Positions 31,838 to 40,397 of a DNA stretch of 64,000 nucleotides are shown here, in pieces; positions within the stretch are counted from its first letter, which is position 1; the number at the start of each line of letters is the position of its first letter. The position numbers and the translations under genes were made by a program. The notes under the pieces were generated by a model. It saw only the letters and a program-made list of their open reading frames with translations. It was not told the DNA's origin and made no database searches. Origin of the DNA: CAWDPQ01 sp049642465 (GTDB taxonomy: Bacteria; Acidobacteriota; Vicinamibacteria; Vicinamibacterales; 2-12-FULL-66-21); NCBI GenBank assembly GCA_049642465.1, contig JBAROV010000049.1:118530-182529 (forward strand), given 5' to 3'.

Positions 31838-34051
31838 GTGAAATACGCGCTCGCGGCCCTCGCGTGCCTGTTTCTCCTCGCTCACCTGCCATTTCTCCCC
31901 GCTGAGCTCGAAGACATCGACTCGGTGAACTTTGCGCTGGGTGTCCGCGATTTCGATGTCGCGCGTCACCAGCCCCACCCGCCTGGCTATCCGGTGTACA
32001 TCGGGCTCTCGAAAATATCGACAGCGCTCGTCGGCGGCGCTGAACATCCGCGGGCCGTGGTTCGCGGACTCGCAGTCTGGAGCGTGATTGCGGGCGCGGC
32101 GCTGGTGCTTCTGTTGTTTGCGATGTACCGAGCTCTTGGCGCGACTGATTGGCAGGCATGGTGGGCGATGGGCATGAGTGTCGCGTCACCGCTGTTCTGG
32201 TTCACCTCGATTCGGCCGCTGAGCGACATGATCGGACTCGCGGTGGCCGTGGGCGCGCAGGCGCTGCTGGTGTCAGTACTGACGGGGCGCGTGTCCGGCC
32301 GCTCCGCGGTATATCTGGTCGGCGGGGCGATCGTGGCTGGCGTGGCCGCCGGTATCCGTGTTCAGACGGCGCTCCTGACAGCGCCCTTGCTGGCGGCGGC
32401 GCTTCTCCTCCCGCGGAGCGGGTTGACGCTTCGAACCCGAGCAGCCGCCGTGATGGGCGTCGCGCTCGGCGTGTTGATCTGGGCTGTCCCTCTGGTCCTG
32501 GCAAATGGTGGCCTCCAGGGCTACCTGGCGGCGCTCGGTACCCAGGCCGGGGAAGACTTCAGCGGAGTCGTCATGCTCTGGACGACGCGCAGCGCTCGTG
32601 TGGCTCTCAACGTATTCACGTTCTCGTTTCTCTGGCCTTGGGGGAGCCCGATCGTCGGCGCGATTGTCCTGGCGGTCGCCGTAGTCGGCCTGGCGCGAGT
32701 GGCGTGGCGTCAGCCTTGGACGATCGTCTGGCTTGCTGTCGCGTTTGCGCCATACACGATCTTCCACCTGCTCTTTCACGAGACTGCAACGGTTCGTTAC
32801 GCGCTGCCACTCCTCATTCCGGTCGCGTTTCTGGCCGCCAGCGCCCTCGATTGGGCCGGCCGACGCCCGTCGATGGTCCTGAGCACTGCCTTGATTGTCA
32901 CGTTCCTCATGATGGCCATGCCTGCCACGCGCGAGTACGGTTCCACGGAAACGCCGGCCTTCCAGGCGTTGAGCGCCGTGAGCGCGCATTCGTCCCAGCG
33001 GGCGGACCCGGTGGGCATGCATGCGGCATTTCGAAGAATTTCCGAGTGGCGACCGCCTGGTTCCGACGTCATCCGCGCTCCTCATGGTAGCGAGTGGATG
33101 GCACTCGTCGAGCGTTGGCGTGCCGCGCCATCGAGCTCGATGACCTTTATTGCGGATCCGCGTCGGACCGATCTGGCCCTGTTCGATCCGCACGCCCGGG
33201 ATCTCAAAGGCACCTACAGGTGGCGCATTCCCGAGTTGCCGTACGTCGGCGGGCTCCGGCCCGGCAACGCCGATTGGTACGAAATGCGGCCACCGGCCTG
33301 GATGCTCGATCGCGGCTGGGCGCTTTCGGCCGAAATCGGAGGCGTGTCAGCGCGTGATGCGGCCGGCCCGCATCTTCAGCCGAGCGTGGCCTGGGTACGC
33401 GCGGCGGACCGGCCAATGCGGCTGATGTACGGCGGACGAAACCTGTCGGCGAACGCGTCTACAGAGCTGCTCCTGTCAAGAGGGGAGACGATTCTCGATC
33501 GCGTGACACTCACCCCCGGTTTTTTCTTTCGCCTGTTGCCAGTGTCTCCAACGATTACCGGAGGTACGGGGTACCTGCCTTTCGAGATCCGAACCAGCGG
33601 CGGACCTCAGGTCCCTGTGTCGCTCGAGCAATTCGACGTGCAGCCGGACGGCGTTGAAATGTTCGGCTACGCAGAGGGATGGCAGGAACCGGAATACAAC
33701 CCGTTGACGGCCCGCGCGTGGCGTTGGATGAGCGAGCGGTCGGTCGTGTGGGTCCGGCCGATCGGAACCGACGTGCTGCTCACTCTCTCCGGCGAATCCC
33801 CGATGCGATATTTCGATTCCCCTCCCTCCGTGGTCGTCAGCGTCGGCGGGCGCGAAGTCGGTCGCTTGACGCCCGCAGCCGACTTCACCGAATCGATTCG
33901 CCTCCCTGCTACCCTCCTCGAGTCGAACGCCGGTCGCGTCACCATCGAGAGCAACCGCTGGTTCGTGCCTGCCGAGCGTGGTGAATCGCCGGACCCTCGA
34001 CACCTCGCATTGCGAATCTATGCAGTAGCGGTGAAGCGGGCCCCTGGCTAG
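31838..34051 (+). CDS. GT39-like polytopic membrane glycosyltransferase
   Basis: 737 residues, GTG start. The N-terminus reads LALAALACLFLLAHLP-type helix 1, then ELEDIDSVNFALGVRDFD and HQPHPPGYPVYIGL. An acidic pair after the first helix and an H-P-P-G-Y-P motif are typical of GT39/dolichyl-phosphate-mannose-type transferases. About ten membrane helices reach to about residue 370; the C-terminal half is a soluble extracytoplasmic beta-rich domain. It would move a sugar from a polyprenyl phosphate donor on the outer face of the inner membrane. The acceptor is unknown. Its stop and that of the convergent methyltransferase share the CTAG at 34048-34051. Confidence 0.82.
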   Translation: MKYALAALACLFLLAHLPFLPAELEDIDSVNFALGVRDFDVARHQPHPPGYPVYIGLSKISTALVGGAEHPRAVVRGLAVWSVIAGAALVLLLFAMYRALGATDWQAWWAMGMSVASPLFWFTSIRPLSDMIGLAVAVGAQALLVSVLTGRVSGRSAVYLVGGAIVAGVAAGIRVQTALLTAPLLAAALLLPRSGLTLRTRAAAVMGVALGVLIWAVPLVLANGGLQGYLAALGTQAGEDFSGVVMLWTTRSARVALNVFTFSFLWPWGSPIVGAIVLAVAVVGLARVAWRQPWTIVWLAVAFAPYTIFHLLFHETATVRYALPLLIPVAFLAASALDWAGRRPSMVLSTALIVTFLMMAMPATREYGSTETPAFQALSAVSAHSSQRADPVGMHAAFRRISEWRPPGSDVIRAPHGSEWMALVERWRAAPSSSMTFIADPRRTDLALFDPHARDLKGTYRWRIPELPYVGGLRPGNADWYEMRPPAWMLDRGWALSAEIGGVSARDAAGPHLQPSVAWVRAADRPMRLMYGGRNLSANASTELLLSRGETILDRVTLTPGFFFRLLPVSPTITGGTGYLPFEIRTSGGPQVPVSLEQFDVQPDGVEMFGYAEGWQEPEYNPLTARAWRWMSERSVVWVRPIGTDVLLTLSGESPMRYFDSPPSVVVSVGGREVGRLTPAADFTESIRLPATLLESNAGRVTIESNRWFVPAERGESPDPRHLALRIYAVAVKRAPG

Positions 34052-34803
34052 GTCTCTCGAGGGCGCCATCCGAGCGCCAGGAGCGAGCTGCCAATCGGCA
34101 TGTCTACCCACCGCACGGCTGCAGCTTCGACCGCCAGCACCGCGGTGAGCGCGGTATTCAGCGGGCGGGCCGGGACGCTGATCTCCTCGGTCGATTCGCG
34201 ATGCCCGAAAAGTCGCTGTCCGAACCGAACACCAGCAACCAGCGGCAAAATCGACGCATTTGTGTATGTCAATCGCTTGACGCTGAAGCCGGCCTGCTCG
34301 AAATGTCGGCGCAAGGAACGCCGAGTGTAGCGTTGCACCTCGCCGCCAAGGATGGAATGGTTGCCGCGGAGCGCGGGAAGCGCGGCAACATTGAGTACGA
34401 GGTAACCTCCGGGCCGCATCACCCGATACATCTCTTTGAGCGCTGTGGCCGCCCCGGTATCGTCGAGCGCGTAAATCACGTCGAACGACGTGACGATGTC
34501 GAAAACGCGGTCGGGGAAGGGCAGCGCGGTTGCGGACGCCTGGGCGATCAGCCGCTCACGGTGGTGACGCGCGTACGCGAGACCGCTGTACGTCAGATCG
34601 ATTCCGAAGGCACGGCCGTACTGCCTGATCATCTTCAGGTTGTTGCCGGTTCCGCAGCCGCAGTCGAGGATCCAGGGGACGCGACCCTCGACATCCTGAG
34701 CAGCTTGCTCGAGGAGCGGACGTACGAAACGACGAAAGCCGTGGAACCAGAAATGCTCGCGCTCGGCGCGAGCGGTCATCTCCAGAAGTCGATCCATGTA
34801 CAA
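34048..34803 (-). CDS. SAM-dependent methyltransferase (class I, Methyltransf_11-like)
   Basis: 251 residues. Motif I VPWILDCGCGTGNNLKMI binds the cofactor; FGIDLTYSGLAYA (motif post I) and ALPFPDRVFDIVTSFDVIYAL (motif II) follow, then MRPGGYLVLNVAALPAL. The N-terminal MTARAEREHFWFHGFRRFV is common in sugar- or lipid-linked methyltransferases near glycosyltransferase genes. The C-terminus has a hydrophobic segment (NTALTAVLAVEAAAV). The substrate is not predictable. It is convergent with the GT39-like gene. Confidence 0.9.
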   Translation of the reverse strand: MYMDRLLEMTARAEREHFWFHGFRRFVRPLLEQAAQDVEGRVPWILDCGCGTGNNLKMIRQYGRAFGIDLTYSGLAYARHHRERLIAQASATALPFPDRVFDIVTSFDVIYALDDTGAATALKEMYRVMRPGGYLVLNVAALPALRGNHSILGGEVQRYTRRSLRRHFEQAGFSVKRLTYTNASILPLVAGVRFGQRLFGHRESTEEISVPARPLNTALTAVLAVEAAAVRWVDMPIGSSLLALGWRPRET

Positions 34804-34851
34804 TCGCCGAAATTCAACGGACCACTGGCATCAATGTTAGAGGAGAAATTG

Positions 34852-35424
34852 ATGAAGCGTAGTGTGATACTGGGTGCCGCAGCAATTCTTGCGATCGCGA
34901 TGACGGCAGGAGCCTGCAAGAAGCCACCGGCCACGCAACCAACACCGCCACCGGCTACCGCTCCGAAGCCCGAAACGCGCCCCGCGTCGCCTCCGCCTCC
35001 GCCGCCGCCGCCAGCGCCCGCGCCCGCGCCGGAGCCGAGCGAGGACGAGATCTTCGCCAAGACGACGCTCGCCGAGCTGAACGCCAAAGGTCTGCTCGGG
35101 GACGTGCTCTTCGCCTACGACTCGGCGGAGCTGACCCCCGAAGCGCGGGCCACGATCCAGAAGAACTCCGATTACATGAAGCGCTGGACCTCGACCAAAG
35201 TCGTCGTCGAGGGACACGCGGATTCACGCGGCACGAATGAATACAACCTGGCGCTCGCCGAACGCCGCGCGGACGTCACGCGTGACTACATGGTCAGCCT
35301 GGGTCTTCCCACTGATCGCCTGACGATCGTCAGCAAAGGGGAAGAAGAGCCGGTCTGCACCGACGAAAACGAGGGCTGCTGGCAGCGCAACCGCCGCGGC
35401 AAGTTCGTGTTTACCGCGAAGTAA
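34852..35424 (+). CDS. pal: Peptidoglycan-associated lipoprotein (Pal/OmpA-like)
   Basis: 190 residues from ATG 34852, preceded by AGAGGAGAAATTG, which decides this start over long upstream readings. The signal peptide ends in TAGAC, a lipobox (Cys about residue 22), followed by a Pro/Ala-rich linker with a run of prolines. The C-terminal OmpA domain (about 80-190) has VLFAYDSAELTPEARATI, VVEGHADSRGTNEYNLALAERRA and NRRGKFVF. The Asp and Arg that bind diaminopimelate are in these motifs. Pal ties the outer membrane to peptidoglycan. No tolA/tolB neighbours occur here. A strong hairpin follows the stop. Confidence 0.94.
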   Translation: MKRSVILGAAAILAIAMTAGACKKPPATQPTPPPATAPKPETRPASPPPPPPPPAPAPAPEPSEDEIFAKTTLAELNAKGLLGDVLFAYDSAELTPEARATIQKNSDYMKRWTSTKVVVEGHADSRGTNEYNLALAERRADVTRDYMVSLGLPTDRLTIVSKGEEEPVCTDENEGCWQRNRRGKFVFTAK

Positions 35425-36157
35425 AAAGGGAGAAGGGACTTCTCCCTTCTCCCTTGATTTCTTGAGCGATCCGTTCGGCTGCTGCACGCGGGTCCGCGGC
35501 GCCGATGATGGGCCGTCCCACGACCAGATAGCTGGCGCCCGCCCGAATCGCTTCGGCGGGCGCCAGCGTCCGTTCCTGATCGTCACGGGTAGCGGCCGAG
35601 GCGCCGCCGCGGATGCCAGGCGTCACGATGGTGAACGCCCCGCCGCACTCTCGCCGAATCATGGCGGTCTCCTGAGGCGAGGCCACGACGCCGTCGAGAC
35701 CTGACCTCTGCGCCAGGCGGGCGAGCTTTACCACTTGGTCCGGCACGGGCGACAGCACGCCCGTTTCAGCCAGGGTTTCTGCATTGAGGCTCGTCAGGAC
35801 GGTGACGCCTATCACGAGCGGCGGTGCCGAGTTTCGCCGGACCGCAGTTTCCTTCGCGGCATCCGCAGCCTCTCGCATCATCCGAGCCCCGCCCGAGGCG
35901 TGCACGTTTACCATCCAGACCCCAAGCATCGTGGCTTCCGCAACCGCCGTGGCGACGGTGTTGGGAATGTCGTGATACTTCAGATCGAGAAACACGCGAC
36001 GCCGCCGTTCGACCAGCGCGCGAACGACCGATGGTCCTTCGGCCGTGAAGAGTCGATTGCCGATCTTGAAGCCGCCGACGACATCCCCAAGCAAGTCGGC
36101 GAGAGCGAGCGCGCGCGTCCCGTCCTCGACGTCGAGTGCAACTAGGAGCTGATCCAA
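35411..36157 (-). CDS. pyrF: Orotidine 5'-phosphate decarboxylase PyrF
   Basis: 248 residues from the TTG at 36155-36157 (LDQLLVALDVED), just inside the pyrD end; the frame is open upstream but overlaps pyrD. It makes UMP from OMP. Motifs: LVALDVEDGTRAL, GFKIGNRLFTAEGP, catalytic FLDLKYHDIPNTV, VNVHASGG, GVTVLTSL, VTPGIRG, and YLVVGRPIIGA. The last residues (GEGRSPFSLFTSR) come from reading through the terminator hairpin and are not part of the usual enzyme; the stop lies inside the 3' end of convergent pal, a 14-base overlap. Last gene of pyrK-pyrD-pyrF. Confidence 0.94.
   Translation of the reverse strand: MDQLLVALDVEDGTRALALADLLGDVVGGFKIGNRLFTAEGPSVVRALVERRRRVFLDLKYHDIPNTVATAVAEATMLGVWMVNVHASGGARMMREAADAAKETAVRRNSAPPLVIGVTVLTSLNAETLAETGVLSPVPDQVVKLARLAQRSGLDGVVASPQETAMIRRECGGAFTIVTPGIRGGASAATRDDQERTLAPAEAIRAGASYLVVGRPIIGAADPRAAAERIAQEIKGEGRSPFSLFTSR
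35425..35455. terminator. Bidirectional intrinsic terminator between pal and pyrF
   Basis: GGGAGAAGGGA (35428-35438), loop CTTC, TCCCTTCTCCC (35443-35453): a perfect 11-base-pair stem preceded by AAAAA and followed by TTGATTT, so it can act from both sides. The pyrF reading frame passes through it before stopping at 35411. Confidence 0.75.
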
Positions 36158-37080
36158 GCTGTTTCCCGCCTGGTGGTATCGAGCGTGCCGCAGATCTCGC
36201 TGAGATGTGCGATCGAGTGGCGCTCCAGATAACGACGCAGCCCTTCGAGCAGGCGGTTCCACAGGAAGGGATCGACAAAGTTCGCCGTCCCTACCTGGAC
36301 GGCGGTTGCCCCGGCGATCATGAATTCGAGGACATCCTCGGGACTTGCAATCCCACCCATTCCGATGATGGGAATCCTGACGGCCTGCCGACACTCGTAG
36401 ACCATCCGAACCGCAATCGGGCGAATCGCCGGACCGCTGAGCCCGCCGACGATGTTGGACAGTTTGGGCCTTCGAGTCTCGACGTCGATCGACATCGCAA
36501 GGAACGTGTTCACGAGCGATACCGCATCCGCACCAGCCTCCTCGGCCGATCTGGCGAAGGACGCGACATCCGTGACATTTGGCGTCAGTTTCGGTATGAC
36601 GGGCAGTCGCGTCACCTTGCGGACGGCGCTGACGACCGCGTGCGTGCCGGTCAGACTGCACCCGAACGTGATGCCTCCCTCCTTGATGTTCGGACAGGAA
36701 ATATTCAGCTCGAGGGCGGCCACACCGTCGGCGTCAGAGAGGATGCGCGCCAGCTCGACGTACTCGTCGATCGTCGTGCCGCAGACATTCACGAAGACAA
36801 CCGCCCGGCGATCGCGAAGTTCCGGCAGCTTTTCGCGAACGAATCGATGAACGCCGATGCCTTGCAGGCCAATCGCGTTGAGCATGCCCGACGGTGTCTC
36901 GACGATCCGCGGCGGAGGATGCCCTTCGCGCTCGGTGAGAAACAATCCCTTGACGGCGACGCCGCCGAGCGTGGACAGATCGACAACGTCCGCGTACTCG
37001 ACGCCATAGCCGAAGCAGCCGCTCGCAGCGATGAGCGGGTTGGCGAGCGTGAGATTGCCGAGCCGGACGGTGAGGTCCAT
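36142..37080 (-). CDS. pyrD: Dihydroorotate dehydrogenase, class 1B catalytic subunit
   Basis: 312 residues from the ATG at 37078-37080, which overlaps the pyrK stop (ATGA). Class 1 features: LTLANPLIAASGCFGYG, SGMLNAIGLQG, catalytic Cys in ELNISCPNIKEGG (Cys, not the Ser of class 2), IPKLTPNVTD, GGLSGPAIRPIAV and GMGGIASPEDVLEFMIAGA. Together with PyrK it oxidises dihydroorotate to orotate with NAD as acceptor. It is slightly longer than average. It overlaps pyrF by 16 bases. The order pyrK-pyrD-pyrF is common in bacteria with class 1B enzymes. Confidence 0.96.
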   Translation of the reverse strand: MDLTVRLGNLTLANPLIAASGCFGYGVEYADVVDLSTLGGVAVKGLFLTEREGHPPPRIVETPSGMLNAIGLQGIGVHRFVREKLPELRDRRAVVFVNVCGTTIDEYVELARILSDADGVAALELNISCPNIKEGGITFGCSLTGTHAVVSAVRKVTRLPVIPKLTPNVTDVASFARSAEEAGADAVSLVNTFLAMSIDVETRRPKLSNIVGGLSGPAIRPIAVRMVYECRQAVRIPIIGMGGIASPEDVLEFMIAGATAVQVGTANFVDPFLWNRLLEGLRRYLERHSIAHLSEICGTLDTTRRETAWISS

Positions 37081-37901
37081 CAGTGCGTGAGCGCCTCCCA
37101 CGCGATGCGCGACGCATCGAACACCGGGCCGTCGAGACACGAGCGGACGAAGTGGGGACGCTCGACGCCGATCCGCGTGGGCACCACGCAGCTGTAGCAA
37201 CCGCCGAGGCCGCATCCCATCGTTTGTTCGAGCGAGACGTCACATCGTCGACCGTGCTTGGCTGCAAGTCGTGCGACGACGTGCATCATCGGCGTCGGTC
37301 CGCACGCGTAGATGTTGACCGGTGCCGAACCGGAGAGTGCCAGCGCGTCGGCAAGTGGCGCCGTCACAAAGCCAGCAGCGCCACGGCTGCCATCCTCAGT
37401 CGCCAGGACCACCCCGACACCCAGGCGTTCGAACGCGTCCACGTAATACAACTCCGCGGCGCGACGCCCGCCATAGAACAACGTGGTCCGCGTGTTCTGC
37501 TGGCGAAGTGCTTCGGCAAGAGTCAGGAACGGCGCGAGGCCGACGCCGCCGGCAACCATCCATGCCTCGGCGGGTGGTGAAACTGGTTCGAACGGCCGGC
37601 CGAGCGGACCCAGTACTGCCAGCCGGGCTCCGGTCGCAACGTCGTAGAGGTGCCCTGTACCGACTCCGATTCTCTTGTTGAGAATCGAAAACCCCGTGAT
37701 CGCTCCGGCCTCGCTGCGCAGGATCTCGAAGATTGAGAAAGGCCGCCTGAGCAGCGGATCGGTCCCCCGCGCCGGTTTCACCATGACGAATTGCCCTGGA
37801 GCGGCGAGCGATCCGATGGCGGGGGCGGCAAATGCGATGACGTTGTAGTCGGATGACAGCCGCGTGTTGGTCACGACCGCCGCGTCGAGATCGACCGGCA
37901 T
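37080..37901 (-). CDS. pyrK: Dihydroorotate dehydrogenase electron-transfer subunit
   Basis: 273 residues from the ATG at 37899-37901; the open frame extends further upstream but would run through the divergent gene's start. The FAD/NAD-binding module has PGQFVMVKPARGTDPLLRRPFSI, TGHLYDVATGARLAVLGPLG, VAGGVGLAPFLTLAEAL and IYACGPTPMMHVV. A [2Fe-2S] cluster is held by the C-terminal cysteines in MGCGLGGCYSCVV and the later SCLDGPVF. It passes electrons from PyrD to NAD. First gene of the minus-strand pyr cluster. It is separated from the divergent phosphodiesterase gene by only 22 bases, so its promoter probably lies within that gene. Confidence 0.95.
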   Translation of the reverse strand: MPVDLDAAVVTNTRLSSDYNVIAFAAPAIGSLAAPGQFVMVKPARGTDPLLRRPFSIFEILRSEAGAITGFSILNKRIGVGTGHLYDVATGARLAVLGPLGRPFEPVSPPAEAWMVAGGVGLAPFLTLAEALRQQNTRTTLFYGGRRAAELYYVDAFERLGVGVVLATEDGSRGAAGFVTAPLADALALSGSAPVNIYACGPTPMMHVVARLAAKHGRRCDVSLEQTMGCGLGGCYSCVVPTRIGVERPHFVRSCLDGPVFDASRIAWEALTH

Positions 37902-37923
37902 TGACCGAAGTATACACTTGGGC

Positions 37924-39642
37924 ATGCGGTTCCTTCGGATGCTCACCAACTCCGTCGCGGCCGGCATGTTGGGCGCCGCGTACTTGACGGTGCTCGTGCT
38001 GCAATTGAATCCGCAAGTTCCACTCATCTCGTTGACGACGTGGCGGTGGTTTCTGACGCTCGCGATGTTCTACGGCGTTCACCTCGCCGTCGTGTTTTAC
38101 GTGCTGATGGTCGCACGCGAGTTCTTCAGCCTGGACGTGTTGTCCCCGGGCTGGGTGAGCGTCAGAGTCCTGGCCTGGTTGATCGCGACGGTCGCCGGCA
38201 GCGCCGCGCTGCTGATGTGGCTGAACGTCCGTGGGTTCGGGGTTTCGCTCGATCCTGTGGCCGCGCGCCGCATGACGGTCGGCTCGATCGCCACCGCAAT
38301 CTCAGCCGCGGTGCTCCTCGCGATTGCTATCGCGCATTACTCGTCGGGTCGGCGCGGCGGCCGTGTCGGTGCGGCGCTCTTCACGATTGCGGTGATTGGC
38401 TCGCTCGCGCTTCCGGTAGCCGCCCGCGGACCGGCGACGGATCTGCCACAGCGATCGCATCGCGCGCACCTTGGTGGCCGTCCGGCAAGACCCGCCGCGC
38501 CAAAGGTCATCGTGCTGCTGTTCGACGGCGCGTCTCTGGAATACATCTGGACCCGAGCGGCGGACGGTCGTCTGCCACATTTCGCGCGCCTCATCGAGAC
38601 GGGCGCCGAGATCGATCTCGCGACGATCCGCCCAACGCAGCCGGACCCGGTGTGGGCTGCGGCGCTGACTGGGATGTACCCGTGGAAGAGCGGCATCCGC
38701 TCGGCCGCGGCCTACTACGCGTGGGGCGACGATCGTCCCGTGGATTTGCTGCCGGATCATTGCTTCTCGCACGCACTCGTTTCGCTGGGAATCGTGCGCG
38801 ACGTGCCGAATTCGTCTGCCATGTGGCGCGCGCGGCCGCTCTGGAGCATTCTCGCGGATGCCGGCGTGTCGGTTGGAATCGTGCGTTGGCCGCTGACGTA
38901 TCCGGCGCAACCGGTGCTGGGGTTTCTCGTCGCGGACCGCTTTCACGACCTGATTGGATCAGTTTTGGAGTTCAATGGCGCCGCCTATCCCGCCGACATC
39001 GTGCCGGTCGCGCGCGGGTCGTTCTCCTCCGATTCGGGACCCGAGCTGCGGGAAGACGCCCCGGTAGACGACCCTGCATCCCTTCGGGATCGTTCCTACA
39101 GCCGTGCGATGCAGTCGCTGCGGCAACAATCGAACCCCCAACTCATCGGTCTGCGCTACCAGGCGCTCGACCAGGTCGGGCATCGTTTCTGGGGCGCGGC
39201 GCAGCCAAGATCCGCCGGCGACCCTTCTGAGGAGCAACGTCGTCAGGCGGCGCAGATCCTCGAGCGTGCCTATCTTGCCGCGGATGCGGAAGTCGGCACG
39301 GCGATGGCGTCGCTTGGGCCGGACGACCTGCTGCTCGTCATCAGCGGCTTCGGCATGCAGCGCCTGAATCCACTCAAGCAAATGCTGGGCGAACTCTTAG
39401 GCGAACGAGGGATTTCAGGGAGCCACGAGCGCGCGCCGGATGGGTTTCTGCTTGCGTCCGGAACAGCCGTCGAGCGCGGCCGCCGCCCGCGTGGCTCGAT
39501 CGTCGACGTCGCTCCGACGATCCTCTATTACCTCGGCCTGCCGGTTGGACGCGATATGGATGGATTCGCGAGGTCGGATTTATTCACTCGAGCCTTCACT
39601 GCCGAACGACCGATTGCGTTCATTCCGACGCACAATCGCTGA
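37924..39642 (+). CDS. Membrane alkaline-phosphatase-superfamily phosphodiesterase/transferase
   Basis: 572 residues from ATG 37924. About five N-terminal membrane helices (to about residue 165) precede a soluble domain of the type I phosphodiesterase/nucleotide pyrophosphatase group. The metal site begins VIVLLFDGASLEYIWTRAADG, and the nucleophile Thr/Ser lies in RPTQPDPVWAAALTGMYPW. Later motifs include ALDQVGHRFWGAA and DLLLVISGFGMQ (where the usual SDHG is S-G-F-G, an oddity that may lower activity). Targets could be lipid or glycan phosphodiesters. It starts 22 bases from divergent pyrK. Confidence 0.83.
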   Translation: MRFLRMLTNSVAAGMLGAAYLTVLVLQLNPQVPLISLTTWRWFLTLAMFYGVHLAVVFYVLMVAREFFSLDVLSPGWVSVRVLAWLIATVAGSAALLMWLNVRGFGVSLDPVAARRMTVGSIATAISAAVLLAIAIAHYSSGRRGGRVGAALFTIAVIGSLALPVAARGPATDLPQRSHRAHLGGRPARPAAPKVIVLLFDGASLEYIWTRAADGRLPHFARLIETGAEIDLATIRPTQPDPVWAAALTGMYPWKSGIRSAAAYYAWGDDRPVDLLPDHCFSHALVSLGIVRDVPNSSAMWRARPLWSILADAGVSVGIVRWPLTYPAQPVLGFLVADRFHDLIGSVLEFNGAAYPADIVPVARGSFSSDSGPELREDAPVDDPASLRDRSYSRAMQSLRQQSNPQLIGLRYQALDQVGHRFWGAAQPRSAGDPSEEQRRQAAQILERAYLAADAEVGTAMASLGPDDLLLVISGFGMQRLNPLKQMLGELLGERGISGSHERAPDGFLLASGTAVERGRRPRGSIVDVAPTILYYLGLPVGRDMDGFARSDLFTRAFTAERPIAFIPTHNR

Positions 39643-39737
39643 CGAACGGCGTTCGGAGCCTGCGAACGTGGACACCGCTCCTGCCTTCGTGAACAGCCGT
39701 CGGCGTGTTCGCGGTTGTGCGCAGGTTGCTGTGGGTG

Positions 39738-39790
39738 TGCTACACTGCTTGAAACTCTTTAAGAGCGGTCCTGAGAGGCCGCGAAGAGGT
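39738..39790 (+). promoter_or_regulatory. Extended -10 promoter and PyrR-binding RNA leader
   Basis: An extended -10 (TGCTACACT, 39738-39746) would start RNA near 39753. The RNA then folds CUCUU (39755-39759) with AAGAG (39784-39788), and GCGG (39764-39767) with CCGC (39779-39782), presenting the loop UCCUGAGAGG. UCC-x-GAGAGG is the conserved PyrR-binding loop of pyr operon leaders. The structure sits about 75 bases before pyrR. Confidence 0.78.
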
Positions 39791-39863
39791 GTTCCGTGAA
39801 TAGCCCGCCATTCGTCTTCTCAGCCCGACATCTCTCGATATCGGTATTGTTCGTGAGGCAGAC

Positions 39864-40397
39864 GTGTCTCAGGTGATGGACGCCGACCGCATGTCTCGCG
39901 CCCTCACCCGCATGGCGCACGAGATCCTCGAGCGAAACCGCGGACTCGACGAACTCGCGCTGGTGGGCATCCGCACGCGCGGGGTGCCGATTGCCAAGAG
40001 ACTCGCGAAATCGCTGCGCGAGATCAATGGCGACGACATTCCCACCGGCGCCCTCGACATCACGCTCTACCGTGACGATTTGATGAGGAATCCGGTTGGA
40101 CCGCAGCCGCTCGTCCGTCGCACGGAAATCCCGTTTTCGATCGATGACCGCAAGATTCTCCTGGTGGACGACGTCCTCTATACCGGCCGCACGATTCGAG
40201 CCGCGCTCGATGCGCTCATCGACTTCGGCCGGCCGCGGGCGATTCAGCTGATCGTGCTCGTGGATCGCGGACACCGTGAGTTGCCAATCAAGGCAGACTA
40301 CGTCGGCAAGAACCTTCCGACGTCGCTGAAGCAGAGCGTCCGCGTTCGGCTTCAGGAGATCGACGGCGTGGACGAAGTGGCATTGGAGGAAGCATGA
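39864..40397 (+). CDS. pyrR: Bifunctional pyr regulator/uracil phosphoribosyltransferase PyrR
   Basis: 177 residues, GTG start seven bases after GAGG; an ATG at 39876 is an alternative. It starts VMDADRMSRALTRMAHEILER, continues LVGIRTRGVPIAKRLA and has the PRPP motif ILLVDDVLYTGRTIRAALDAL, then LVDRGHRELPIKADYVGKNLPTS, all typical of PyrR. In its known role it binds leader RNA when UMP is high, and also has weak uracil phosphoribosyltransferase activity. A fitting binding loop lies upstream. It overlaps pyrB by four bases. Confidence 0.96.
   Translation: MSQVMDADRMSRALTRMAHEILERNRGLDELALVGIRTRGVPIAKRLAKSLREINGDDIPTGALDITLYRDDLMRNPVGPQPLVRRTEIPFSIDDRKILLVDDVLYTGRTIRAALDALIDFGRPRAIQLIVLVDRGHRELPIKADYVGKNLPTSLKQSVRVRLQEIDGVDEVALEEA

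Noticed and set aside
36158..36661. N-terminal extension of PyrF
   Set aside because: The sequence is the out-of-frame interior of pyrD and has no OMP decarboxylase features.
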